The position numbers and the translations under genes are program-made. A stretch of 64,000 nt of DNA from Phlyctochytrium arcticum (lineage: Eukaryota > Chytridiomycota > Chytridiomycetes > Chytridiales > Chytridiaceae): positions 1,426,001 through 1,490,000 of the forward strand of contig JAHLKI010000003.1 in NCBI GenBank assembly GCA_025602905.1, written 5' to 3'. Below are positions 10,980 through 23,259 of this stretch, in pieces. The notes under the pieces were generated by a model, which did no database searches, had not been told where the DNA came from, and saw only the letters and a program-made list of their open reading frames with translations. The number at the start of each line of letters is the position of its first letter. Positions within the stretch are counted from its first letter, which is position 1.

Positions 10980-13900
10980 ATGGGCCAAGCCCAACGCAAG
11001 GAACTATCAAATTCGACATCTGAATCATCGTTTCCAGTACCCCAACAATCATACCCTATTGAAGAAGAGCTCGGCAGTAGTAGTAGCACATCCGGCTCCG
11101 AGTCGACCACATACAGTTCTTCTTCCAATTCTAGCCAAGAGCAGTTAAAGTCATCGAGAAAGAAGAGCCCCACCAACGTTTATCCGTCTTGCCAGCCGCA
11201 GATCCAGCAAGCTTACGCTTCCCCGTCGCCTTTGGAACCAGCTACTGTATATTTAGATCCGGATTTGGAAAAGTCATTACAGTCCGACCCATCACAGACG
11301 AAGTCTGCACTGTTGGTAGGTCCCATCAGATTCCGCTGCTATGTTATCCTGTCTCTGAGTTGACAACTGGTTTCCTGCAATGCAGAACAAAAACAGTCTT
11401 TTATTTCATCCAGGTTCCAAGAAGAAAGCTACTCGCTCATCCGGGTTTTCTCACGGAGTGGGACTGTTTGGGCTATCCGCTCACTCTCGAAAGCAGCCAC
11501 CGCTATCTGGCTCGTATCCCGTGTCCAATCTGACTCTGGCGACTCCTGGTACCGCTCTTGATACCTCACCAACAGAAGATCGTACAAAAGCTTTGCCGAG
11601 TTCGCTTAGCGCAGCCGACGAGACGACTGGGTGTGTGAGCGACGGGACGGGGGAAAGCAAGTGGGGGTTACCGTTGGGGTTTGGCGCGTCGTCCACCTTG
11701 GAGTTTAGTATGAGACTGGGAGAGTCCCAACCGGAAATTCGTGATATTCCTGGTGCAGGTCGGTTTGGGTGCTAAATTCTGTTTAATTTGCCTGACAGAT
11801 ACTCATAACTCAAACAGCAGAACCTGGATCGGGACTGCATTCATCCAACTCGGGAATTGGCGGACTAGTTGCAGGCAGCAACGATTACATGGGCAAACCT
11901 CGTGCAGTCATGATGTCAAGATCGTCTGCAGAGCCCAGAGGGGACCTGAAAACTGGACCCCCCAATTCCTCCGCCACCAACCCTAAAACTGCAGCAACCG
12001 GTCATCTACCTCCAAAATTAACAACGACGCAGTCAGGGCAAGCCGATTCCAAAATTTTCAGTGCTAATGGAGGGTTTCCCTTTACGGTACCATTTCCAGC
12101 TGCGGGCACTTTTCCTACCGCTTCGCTGGATGCGGTTGCCTCCCCTTCAGATTGGGCAAAAAGTTTTTTTCCCACTTCCTTTATCGCCCAAGCCAGCAAT
12201 GTCAGCAGCGAAGGTCGTCGTGCCAGTACGGATGGGACCCAGTCCAAGCAAACGGCGGTCGGCAATCCGCAGTTTTTCGCAACTCCCAGTACGGCAAGTG
12301 AGCCCCCGACTGCAAAACTTCCACCGGGCGTATTTAGAGTAGTTTGTGAGTATCTCCTACAGGCTTACCCACATTCTCTTCTGGTGGCTAACTCTCTACA
12401 CGCAGCAATGAATCCTCCCGCTGTCAGACCGCAGTCCACGTCGACACCTTCGACGACACATGCCAAATTTTCTGTAACTGATTCTTTACGTGCCAACCCA
12501 TCCAACCCATCTTTTGGTCCCACGCCTCCACTGCAAACACCAACAACACTTTCCGAAAATCCCACCACCAACAATCAGACACGGAAGCAGACGACTCAAC
12601 AGCAACAAGCTGAGACTGGACTATCATCGCCCAGCCCCATTGGTACCGGCGGGTTGAATCCTGCGCTGTTTCCAGGTGTACCAGGATCGTTCCATAAGCC
12701 CATCAAGCCATTACCCAAAAAGAAACTTCGCCCACCAATATATCCCGGCCAAGCTACAGCTCCCGGTGGACCAGCACCCGGATTGGCAGGTGCCATGGGA
12801 AGTAATGGACCCTTGTCGGCGTCAAGTTTGACCACTCCGCCCTCCGTGCCTCTCCCGACGACCAATAGTACCATCAATTTCACGAAACCGGCCAGTCATC
12901 CCGCCTTTATCGGTGACTCCAGTTCGGAAGATGATACGACGCGGAGTAGTAGCGCATCCAACCGATCCCGTGAAGGCGCGAAAAACAAGAAACGGGCGTT
13001 ACCCCAATCCCTGGGTGGTAGTAGCTCGACTACCAGTACCATTCTGACACCGGGCATGGGCCGGGACGCTCTGGCCAGCGGGTTTGGGAAAGCGCTTGCT
13101 AGTTCATTTGAAGGCATGGGGACATTTGAGTCTGTTCTGGCGCCTGGTGGGTTGGATGTTGTTGCCGGACCAGACGAAACTTTGTTGTCGTTACCGTCCC
13201 CGAAATTGGTGTCGAATGTCGTTCCACCACCCGATCTCAAATTCGAGTTTGGAAAAGCTGCCGGGAGCGAGGATGGACAGCATGCGAAAAAACAGGCTCA
13301 TGCCGCTTCTTCATCACCGTTACCGCAAGGCCCCACAAGTACATCTTCGTCATCCACTCCACCGCCTCCACCCGTATTTCTCGGTTTCCAACAACCACCC
13401 AAAGATGCCGGTGCAACCCCCAAACCGGTCCGTCCACCTACATCCCTCCAAAGTGTGTGTGAGTCTCTCCAATTACACCGTCAACAACGCCAGCAACGGG
13501 CCCAGCAACAGGTCCAACACCAAAAAGAGCAGGCGGAAGCTGAACTTCGCCTAGCGGATGAATTGGAAGCGTTGGAAGGGGATATTGATTATGAGGATAT
13601 TTATGATATTTCGGGGGTGCCGGATTTGGTCGATGATTTGGAGTTGGAGAGGTTGGTGGGTGTTGAGGCTGCTGCTGCTGCCGCTGCGACGACTGCGACG
13701 GGTACGACGAGTAGTAGTAGTAATGTGACGGCTGGTAAAAGTGGTTCTTTGGGGAGTCAGGGAGGTGCTCCGGCAGCTACTGCGAGTGGAACACCGGTAA
13801 CAGTGACTACTCCTACTACGACGACCAGCAAGAATAAAAAGAAGAAGAAAAAGAAGGGAGGGAATAAACCTGATGATTCGTTTACCTCCTCACAACAAGA

Positions 13901-14318
13901 CCTCGGTACCGATCACACACAACCCTCTACCACCGACAGTCACCCACTCCCACCTCACCACCAACAACAACAACATACCCACAACCGATCCAGCCCCCCT
14001 CCTCCACCTACACCTACCCGTACTTCCCCAAAAGACCCCGCACCATCAAATAACCCATCCGTCCTAAACAATTTCACCAAACCCCTGATACCCTACCGCT
14101 ACCGCCGAACACGGTACACGTCTCATGCCCGTCGGGAAATGGTCGGCGAGAAACAAAAGGATGGACCTGGGTTTGGAGTTGACTGGGTCTGTTTCTTTTG
14201 TGAGTATGAGCAGGTGTTTGGGGGGGCGTTTTGGAGACGGGGGGGAGGGAATCCTAAGCGGCGGCAACAGCAGCAGCAAGGACAGGTTGAAGCGCCACCC
14301 GCTGCTGGTGGAAAGTAA
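10980..14318 (+). CDS. Large low-complexity protein, N-terminal MG, C-terminal Cys motif
   Basis: Not recognised. Three exons close in phase: 10980-11315, 11386-11758 and 11821-14318, giving 1068 residues. The start MGQAQRKE has Gly at position 2 and could be N-myristoylated. Most of the protein is Ser/Thr/Pro/Ala/Gln-rich and probably disordered. It includes poly-Ser, an SSSEDD acidic patch, Pro-rich runs and a Lys-rich run (KNKKKKKKKGGNK). An acidic segment DIDYEDIYDISGVPDLVDD lies near residue 800. The only compact element is the C-terminal RYRRTRYTSHARREM followed by WVCFFCEYEQVFG, a C-x2-C pair that could bind zinc with partners not identified. An in-frame 60-nt stretch at 12344-12403 begins GTGAGT and ends CAG without a stop, and may be a retained or undetected intron. 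Gene reality is well supported; function is unknown. Confidence 0.7.
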
Positions 14319-14685
14319 AGGAGTGGGTATACCGGTGGGATAGATGATGGATATATGCGTTGTTAGCTTTTTCTTCCATGCCGGCTCGCCCTCTCTCGCT
14401 TTGTCCCACACACACAATTGTATAGTTTGACTCAAAATAGATTATTTTTTTCCAAATGACGATAGGGTATTAGAGTGCTGCGATTTGACTGTACTCTTGT
14501 TCTTTTTTTTTTCCTTTGTGGTGGTGCAGCTCTTTGCAGACAGAGGGTTCCCGCAAAATGGGTCATGCAATTGCACATATTTCAATCGATCTTTTTCTCA
14601 CATATGCATTAAAAAAACTAATAGTACTCATTCTACAACCCAAAAAAAAAACAGAAAACCATGTGTATCCAACAAAGAACAACTC

Positions 14686-17111
14686 CTAAGTCTCCATAAT
14701 CCTTCCTCGCATTTCCAAATATTCAACTCCAGAGACGTTACCCAGTACCAATTCCTGATCCAATCGAGCCAACTCCGCGATTTTCTGACGAAGGGTGAGA
14801 TAGACGGGTCCCGAGATTTGGTTTTGGGCGAGTAAGGCGTCGAGTTGGGCGGCAGAGGTGGGGAAGGGGGGTTGGTAGCTGGGTGGAGTTAAGTGTTGTT
14901 GTTGTTGTTGGTGAGTGGAAGGGGGTTTAGTGCTTGATGTTGTTGTGGAGGAGAGTTTGGAGGGTGCAAGTGAGGGAGGTTTGGAGGTCGAGAGTTTGGA
15001 GGAGGGGGTTAGGGAGGGAGGTTTGACGGAATCGTGAGGAGGATGGTATTTGGATTGACGGGGCGGAAGAGCAGAAATGTGGGTATTGGGATGTCGAGCG
15101 ACTGAATGTCCGAATTTGGTTTCGCGGTCTTTGGCGTGGACGCGGTCGGTCAACTCTTTCGATTCTTCGTTTCGGGGGGTGAGGGGCGGGTCGGGGGTTG
15201 ATGGAATATGGAGGGGCGGGTCAGCAGCGGGTGCAATACTGGGCGCTGTATACGGTGGGACTTCTGAATCAGATACAGACGCTTGTACTGCGTGTCGTGG
15301 CGGTTGAGATGTAATAATTTCTTGACTAGCAGAATGAGAAGAAGGGGCGATGGATGATACCGTTCGACGGGAAGACTGGATCGAGGAGGCCGAGTCGGCG
15401 GCGGGTGCCGGGAGAGGTTCGAGGACACAAAGGGGGACGACACCCTTGACCCCGCTCGAGACTAGGTGACCTAAACCCCATCCATCAGTCCAACATTCAC
15501 TAAAACAAAAAAAAGGTTAGAAGGGTGGAAGGGGGGAAGGGGGGAATGGCTTACATGATGGTAATCAAATCCCCAGTTTTGAGCTGGAGTTCATCCAGCT
15601 TAGTTGGGTCGTAGGGGTGCAATGCGCGGTACAATCCCGGTGTATTCACCACCGGTTTCGCTGTAGTAGGTTGTTTAACGACTACAGGAAGAGGAGGGAC
15701 GGGATCTGCGACAGGCCGGTCATGATGGATTTGGAGTTTGATAGGGATCCAGATGGTTGCCGTTCGAGGGTTGGGGTTTCGGTCCAAGAGGGAGGGGGCA
15801 AAATGGATTCTGATGGAGAGTTCATGGTGGATTGTCACGCAATTGCCCGAGTCGCTGAAGGGTTGCGTTGTGTGGTCTGGAGGATAGGGGATGGGTAGTG
15901 GAGCGAATGGGTCATAGTCTAGATGGATCGGGTCATGGAGATGGGTTTGGTGGACGGGGGGGTTGGCTGGATCTATGGTGATTTGGTCCCGGAATGTGTG
16001 GACTTGGACCCAGACGGCTTGGAGCGCGGTGATGGAGAGGTTGTGGGTAGGGAGGAGGGTGACGGTTGGCAGGGGGGTAGAAGGATCCGTGTAGTAAGCG
16101 GGGGAAGGGTACGTTGCCGTATACTGAATCTCTGCTGCTGCTGCTGCTGCTGCTGATGTTGTCGTAGGATGATTGTTGATCGAGTCGGTTGTTGGTGACC
16201 GGGTGAAGGAGTCCGCTAACCCATCGACTTTTTTGAGGACGTGTTGGATGCGATTGGATTTACGGCGGAGAAAGAGGGAGGTATAGCTCAGAGCCAAGGT
16301 TTTCCGTTCCGAGCCTTTGAGGCAGGTTAGGAGGTGGTGGGTGATGTTGGAGTCGGGAGCGCTTGGGAGGTGGATGGTGGGCGGTAAGAGTTTTGCTACT
16401 GGAAGAGTGAATTCGTAGGTGTGGCTACTCTCAGAATGTTAGGTGTTGGGGATAAAGTGATGATTGGGAAAAAGTAAGAGATTACCTTCCAGGTAGGATG
16501 TTCCGGGGCCGAGCCCACACGAGGACCGAAGTTCTCCCCAAAGGGCGTTCATGAATCTCATCCGCAGCGGGTGCCTCTGGATCCCGGACATGGCTCAACT
16601 CTTTGACCAAATGTTGTCCACTGAGCAGACTGACGGATAGATGCATGGCGGGGATGGGAGTCGTGGCATGGTTGGTGATGGTGATGGTTCCGGAGAGGGA
16701 TGTGGCGAGTGGGGGTAAAGCGAGGATGGTGGTATCGGGGAGATGGGGGTGAGGCGAGCCAGTGTTGACTGAGATGGAGGCCGAGAGTTGCTTTGCTGTT
16801 AACGAGGAGATGGAGCAATGGGTCAAGTTGGTGGACGTAGATCGTTTGTTGTTGCTGGTGGTCGTTGCCGTGGTTGAAGATGACAGAGGGTTGGACGATG
16901 TAGAGATGATGGCGCCGTCAATGTTGATGTACTGAAGAGTCGGCGATGGGTCATTGGTCAACGATGAGGACGAGGACGACGACGACGACGACGAGGCAAA
17001 GATGGGTTTGATCAATGCCGGATTGTCAAACGTCTCTTGCCGTTTCTTGCTGCTGCCTTTTCTATTGGGACCTCCCCCGACCAGCGACCTTAGTGCTTGA
17101 AACGATGGCAT
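14686..17111 (-). CDS. Arrestin-fold protein with C-terminal SH3 domain
   Basis: Three exons close in phase: 16486-17111, 15555-16427 and 14686-15499, 770 residues. The N-terminal half looks like an arrestin beta-sandwich: SGTITITNHATTPIPAMHLS, then SHTYEFTLPVAKLLPPTIH followed by a conserved linker and a second beta-rich domain ending WIPIKLQI. An SH3 domain follows (about 485-545): LYRALHPYDPTKLDELQL, KTGDLITI, DGWGLGHL and GVVPLCVLEP, with the exon junction falling inside it. The rest is a Ser/Thr/Pro/Gln-rich tail with a terminal helix (ISGPVYLTLRQKIAELARL). Alpha-arrestins usually act as adaptors for ubiquitin ligases at membranes; the SH3 suggests binding of Pro-rich partners. No PPxY motif was noticed. 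The start is the ATG at 17111; the reading frame extends upstream only through non-ATG codons. The SH3 call is firm; the arrestin call is moderate. Confidence 0.75.
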
Positions 17112-18415
17112 GTCTTTTGGCAACCTCGTCGCTTCACTTTCCGTTCAAAGTCCGACGATTTGATCCAATGCCTTTCCTGGTTTTCCTCCTCCGACGTCTA
17201 CTCGAGTACCAGTGCTCCAATGTCACGTCAAGAACTCAACAATAATCGCAGCCCAATTTCGATCTCTGGAGACCTGGGTTCTGGGCCCCGCCAGGAGAAT
17301 GAAATGTCCCTGATGGGTTTTGTGATTTTAGTTTCAAAGATCCCTCCGCGAGCTGTCAAAAGTCTCTCAAGTCCAAAGTCCAAAGTCGCCGGTGCATAAA
17401 AGGCTCCGACGGGCCGCACTTCCAAAAGATAAAAACGGCGTCCATGCATAATACAATTGTACTCGTCGGCAAAAGTCAAATTATTGTTCTCGGTAGGAGC
17501 CGTTCCGTTGGGTTTTGCGCTGAGCGTTTTTACAACTTTCCTTTCGGTCGTGGCTTTCATATATATATCTCGAGTACGCTCTCCACATATCATACTCGAA
17601 TATGAGTAGATCTACTCGTGTCAAAACTCTTTCTCATTGCGATTTGTTACGTGCCTGGCATTTCCTACGTATCTCCATACATTTTTTACCGTGAGTCTGT
17701 ATACTCGAATATGTAGAAAACAGTTAATAGATCGTAAGAGAAGGTCGCCCAAGGCTCGGTTCGCGGCCGCCGTCTGAGCCACTGAGATCTGGCTTGGAAA
17801 ATAATTTCACACTTTGACTGGGAATCTCACACTTTCCTACAATCTCAACGACCTTCCAGGTTAGACTTTGAATGATGGAGCTCACCGATAATAAGTCTCT
17901 TCCCGGAGGTTGATTTCTCAATGCAGAAACTCATGATAAAACGCAAGAGAAGAGATACCGGCCCGCCCGCCCGTCGTTGAAAGTCGCCAACCGTCCACAA
18001 ACTTCTTCACAAAAGGCTTCCGAGGGCTTTTGGAAATGCCGGTATTATCTGGAATGATAAAACCCACAGCAACAAAACAACTCCCTGGCAAAGGGAAAAA
18101 AAAGGCCCTTGGAAATTGGGTATCGTGCGACGGCCCAAGGGAAAGGAGCAAAAAACAGCCCTGAATTAGGCTAGGAGCAGCCTGCCCGCCGACCACGACC
18201 ATCTCGATTCTCGAACTGCTCTGGGTCTCTCTCTCTCTCCTTCCTTCCTTCCTTCCCGCCAGATCTACACATAGTCTTGATATCCGCATCCACATCAAAA
18301 CGAGAAAGAGAGAAACCACCTGGTCAGTCGTGCTGGCTTTGAGCTCAAGGTAAAGTAAACCAGATGCTGTCTATATCCCCCAGATCAGACTCAGAATTGA
18401 CTCCAAAGACATTAG
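17112..18415. promoter_or_regulatory. Divergent intergenic region with pyrimidine tract
   Basis: 1.3 kb between divergent starts of the arrestin-SH3 gene and the peroxidase fusion. It contains TATATATATC near 17561, TATA-like AT stretches, and a (CT)n/(TTCC)n pyrimidine tract at about 18226-18257, some 160 bp upstream of the plus-strand ATG; such tracts are common fungal promoter elements. No gene is supported here. Confidence 0.45.
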
Positions 18416-21400
18416 ATGTCGCAAAGAACGAGATCGCCAGCAGCAACGGTGCTCACCGCCTTCCTGCTCACTCTGGTCCTGTCCATTTCGACAACGCTCG
18501 CCCAGTCGGCCTTTCGCACCCTCGATGGCTCAGACAACAACCTCAACAATCCCAACCTCGGCAAGGCCGGCGCTCCCTTTGCCCGCACTCTGAGCGGTTT
18601 TAATGCCAATACATTGGCCAACGGCGGTCTGCCCGATCCTCGAGAAGTATCGAATGCCCTCGCAAACATCTCGGCTCCCATCATCTCGCCCCGCAACATT
18701 TCTGAACTGGTGGGTTCTCTCTCGTTGTCGCCCAAACCGCATCCATACTGAGAAAGCAACAATAGTTTACATACTGGGGAGAGTTTATCGCGACGGATCT
18801 GAGCCATATCATCCGCTCAACGACCAACAGCCGCGGAGGAGTGCCCAATGCTACTCTTCCCGCCTCGGGCATGCTGGCCATCAACAATGTCAGCAACTTC
18901 ACCTTTGCTACCGCTGAGAGCACTCCCTCCAATCCCCCCGTCCCCATCAACTCAGTCACTGCCTTTTTGGACGGCTCGCAGATCTACGGCGTCGACACTG
19001 CTACATCCAACAGCCTCCGTTCGGGCCCCAAATTCATCTTGGCCGACGTCCCAGGAAGCCTCGGAAAAGGTGTTTTTCCACCCTTTACCAATGATCCCAA
19101 TCGTCTCGCGGATCATACCGTCAATACCAACACGCCCCCCTCGCAACCACTCTTTCGCTTGGGTCTCTCCAACGGCAACACCCATCCCCTCCTCCAATCC
19201 TTTACCATCCTGTTTATGCGCGAACATAACCGCTACGTTGACCAACTTAAACAGGCTGGATCCGCAGACAACGACGAGACACTCTTTCAGCAGGCCCGCA
19301 CCCATGTCATTGCTCTCCTTCAACGGATAACGTTCAACGAGTACTTGCCATTGCTCCTGGGCGGAAACCCGTTCCCAACGTACGCTTACAACCCGTCCCT
19401 GGACCCATCTATTGAGACACTCTTTGGCGCTGTCGCGTTCCGCTACGGACATCAGGAAGTGACTCCCCACCAGTACTACCAAACCTCGCCCATTGAACCC
19501 GCAAAAGCGCTAAACTTGACGGACGTCTTTTACAATGTCCAGCCCGTTCTCGACCAAGGGATTTTCCCCTTTTTCGCCGGCATGGCCCGCCACACCCAAT
19601 TCACGCCTTCCATTTTTGTCGTCGACAATCTTCGCAATGTCCTATTCCGGAGCCGGCCCATGGACTTGTTTGCCATTGATATTCGCCGCGCTCGCGAGTT
19701 TGGCGTGCCGACTTACAACCAGGCCCGCCGATTGATGAACTTACCCCCCGCTACCACCTTTGCCGACGTGACCAAAAACACGACTGTTGCAGGTACACTG
19801 ACCAAACTCTACGGCGAAGTCAACAAACTGGACGCCATTATTGGCGGACTGGCCGAAGACCATTCACCCTCCACCAACCTCGGCCCCTTGTTTTCAGCCA
19901 TCGTAGCCTACCAATTCACCCGCATCAGAGACGGTGACCGCCTCTGGTTTGAAAACTTGAATGTCCTGGACGCAACCCATCTCGCCGACATCAAGAAAAC
20001 CACCCTCCGCGACGTGATTCTTCGCAACACACCCGAATTCACGGATACGGCAGCCGCAGCCGCTCTTCTCCCCCGTCAAGTCTTTCAACCTACCAGCGAT
20101 ATGTCGCTTGTAGGGGGCGGCACTCCCGCTGGCTATGACTTTTCATCCAGTTACTTGGACTCGTGGTACCGGTTCTCGTGGACGATTGAAAACCGCGGCG
20201 AAGAGAATGAAATGTTGCATGGACTGTTGGAATGTGGTGGGGATGGATGGTGCGGACTGGCTTTTGGGCAGGATATGACCAATGCCGATTTCCTTGTGAT
20301 CCACCCGGATCTCACCAACCAGGGTCAGGTCCTACTCGAAGAACGACGGAGTGTTGGACGATACGACCAACCCGCTCTCAAGACCGATTCGTCCTACAAT
20401 ACTACGACCAAATTGATCACCCGCCAAACGACATCAACCAAATTAGCGGAGTTGATTACTGGAAAGTCCTTGCCGGGCTGGTACCAGGCCGAATTCCGCC
20501 GAAAAGTCTCAACAGCCAAATACAGCGACTCTACTTCTCAACCTATTCTGGTAGCACTCTACCCCTCCGCCCCACCGGCCGGCGCCCCCGAAACCTGGTT
20601 CCAATATCACCAAAACAACCGACAAACCGTCGCTTTAAATTTCATAACGGGGACTTCGGAATCAGGCGACGTGAACTCGCCTCGACGGAACGCACATGCA
20701 CTGGGGATGGCTCTCGTATGGGGATTCGTGTTCCCGTTTGGCGTGTTTTGGTCTCGGTATTTCAGACATTTGCCCGGTTGGATGACCCTCCATATCGCCA
20801 TTCAAGTCTTGGGTTCTCTCGTCGTTCTCGTTCTGGGTGCATTGATGATTTTCAACCCTGCTGGATTGGGCATCAAAACCAATGGTCCACATTCCTACGT
20901 CGGGATCGCCTTGCTCCTCGCTATTCTATTCGAACTCGCATTCGGGATCCTGAACCGGCTCCGACTCCGCCACGAATCCCTGAAACCCGTTGCTAGATTT
21001 TGTGCTGAAGTGCATCACTGGTTAGGCCGTCTTCTCGTCGTTTCCGGGTTCGTGAATGTCGCATTGGGGATTTTGCGAATGTTTCCCGAGAAGCCGCGGA
21101 GTGATGGCGTCTGGCTGGCTTTTTACGTGATTGCGGCCATGTGGTTGTTGAAATTCGTCCTGGCCGAAGTGTTTTTTAGACAGACGATTCGGGCGAGTCG
21201 ACCTGATGGGCCTAGAATGAGTTTGCCTGGACAACCGCTCGCGACGGATAAAGCCGAGTCGTTGGCGGGACGTCGTGGGCTTGCTCCGACCAAACAGGTT
21301 ATGCCGACCGTGACTCCCGTTATGGCTGCATTGGATACACCGGCTGCCACCCGCCTAGGAATGATCGATGAAGAAAAGACTCCCCAACTCCGACCCTACA

Positions 21401-23076
21401 CATGGCGTGAACTGGACGATGCGGTACTGGAAGGACACCATTTAGTCGTCGGGAACGGGCGATGGGTCTACGATATCCGCCCTTGGTTGCCGCATCACCC
21501 TGGTGGTCGTCTCATTCTGGATACAGTGAACGGCACAGATATCACCATTGATTTTTTCAACGAGAGTGATTTCGATGGTGAGTTGGGAGTGGCGATGAGT
21601 TCGGGCCCGGAACCGTTCCGACGGGCGTTACCTGCTCAAACTACCAAAGATGGACGGGTCGTATTGGTCAATACGGACAAACCTGGATCCTTCCACGACG
21701 AAATCCGGATTTCGGATAGTGATTTGAGCAGAACGAGTGGTCTCTCTCACTCCAATTCCGCTGAAACACTCACCGGATCCCGCCGGAATCATTCCGACTA
21801 CCACGGCAGCAACCATAATAGCACCACCACCAATAGTCCAAATGACGATGACTGGGCTCCAGCAACCACATTAGCAGCCGACGAATGGAAAGCGATCCGA
21901 AAAGCCCGATGGACCCACGCCCACTCTAAATTCGCCGCCCAAAAACTCGTTTCCTTTATTGTAGGAGAAATCGTGCCGTCCCAATCCACTCTGACATCCT
22001 CTTCCATTCGCTCTTCCCCTTCTTCAACAACACGATTTTTCGATCCGTACGAGTACCGTCGCTACGCCATTGTCGCCAAATCCCTCGTCTCGGGACTGGG
22101 GTCGATCCATCCAACCTATAAACTCAAATTTTCGCTCTTGTACCCGTTCCAAGGTCTAAGAACCAAGGAAGCTACTCGGTTTTTCCCTGGCCAGTGTGTG
22201 GAAATTGCCGACCGGGTCGGAAAAAAAGTCGTGACAAGGTTTTATACACCGATCAATGGCTCACCGGCCTGCTTTGAAGTCTTGGTTAAAATATACCCTG
22301 GGGGACTGTTTGGCCAGCATTTGTTGAAGCGGCGGGTGGGGGATCGTCAATTCCGCGTTCGGGGACCGTTTGCTACACCCTTACTTAACCCTTCTTCACC
22401 AATTTTGCCGGCTATTCAACCGGGGTACTGGCAAACCCTGGTGATTATTGCCGGCGGGGCGGGTATCTCTCCCGCACTCCAATTCATCAAAACCTACCTC
22501 CTCCCACTCGGCAAGACCCTCAAAGCCAGAGAGTCGTATACTCCCACCATGGACGACGAGTTACCTCTTTCACCCGGCGACGCCATCCGGGTCCAAAGCA
22601 CAGGCCAGGATGGGTGGGCCGTCGGTCGCAACCTGGCTACAGAAGAAGAAGGCTTAATCCCATTGACACTCCTGGAACCCCCAGCAGGAGTTGCATCCCG
22701 GATTCTGATTATCAACTGTTGTTCCAAAATGGATGATTTGGGGGTGGTCGCTGAAACGGTTATGCCCGCGTTACTGGCTTACCCGGAGATCCTCACTCTC
22801 CACCATTTCATCTCTCAACCCACCGATACCAACGATTCCCCGGTCTCGACTCAAGGTTATATCCACCCCACCCGTCTCACCTCTGACATTTTATCCAGTT
22901 TACTTCTTCCTGTTTGGAACTCGGCTCACCCTGATTCACGTAAAGCGGTTGTCTGTGGTCCGGCTGGACTTGAAGGCCTGGCGTATGATGTTTTGATGGA
23001 AGATGTGGGGGTGGACAAGGAGGATGTGGTCGTCTTACCGCCGGATTCGTATCATGTTGGGTTGGGTGGTTATTGA
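18416..23076 (+). CDS. Secreted heme peroxidase-DOMON-b561-b5-FNR fusion with inserted SH3
   Basis: Two exons, 18416-18709 and 18766-23076, 1534 residues. In order: a signal peptide ending near ALAQ-like sequence; an animal-type (DUOX-like) heme peroxidase, about 60-540, with catalytic Arg250 in REHNR and proximal His327 in FRYGH; a DOMON domain, about 545-730; a five-helix cytochrome b561, about 740-905, keeping four heme His (NAHALG, LHIAIQ, GPHSY, VHHWLG); a cytochrome b5-like domain, about 973-1060, with HHPGG (1008-1012); an FAD-binding domain with RFYTPIN; and an NAD(P) domain with GGAGISPALQ and CGPAGLEG. An SH3 domain (about 1349-1405, DGWAVGRNL, GLIPLTLLEP) sits inside the NAD(P) domain. 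The usual distal His is absent (WGEFIATD where DHD is typical), as in DUOX-type domains. The layout suggests transmembrane electron transfer from NADPH to an extracellular peroxidase or DOMON module. No established family with this whole order is known to me. Confidence 0.93.
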
Positions 23077-23259
23077 ATCCGCTGTATATCTTGTATTTTT
23101 TTTGGGGCACATTTTGTAGTTGAACATTTATATGTAGTTTATCAGCTTTTGTATACAGCATACTTTATATACGTATCAATCCATATCACAATCTTTTTCT
23201 AATGATGGGCAGGACATGATTTATTGGACGGATGTTGAAATGAATCTACATACAAAATT

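Noticed and set aside
14213..14226. GTGAGT...CAG near the end of the large orphan as an intron
   Set aside because: Only 14 nt long, far below a workable intron, and it would remove the Cys motif.
17228..17593. 121-codon minus-strand frame upstream of the peroxidase gene
   Set aside because: It overlaps TATA-like promoter sequence and shows no motif or splice support.
20232..20996. 254-codon frame within the peroxidase fusion
   Set aside because: A shifted frame inside a gene whose main frame carries all domain motifs.
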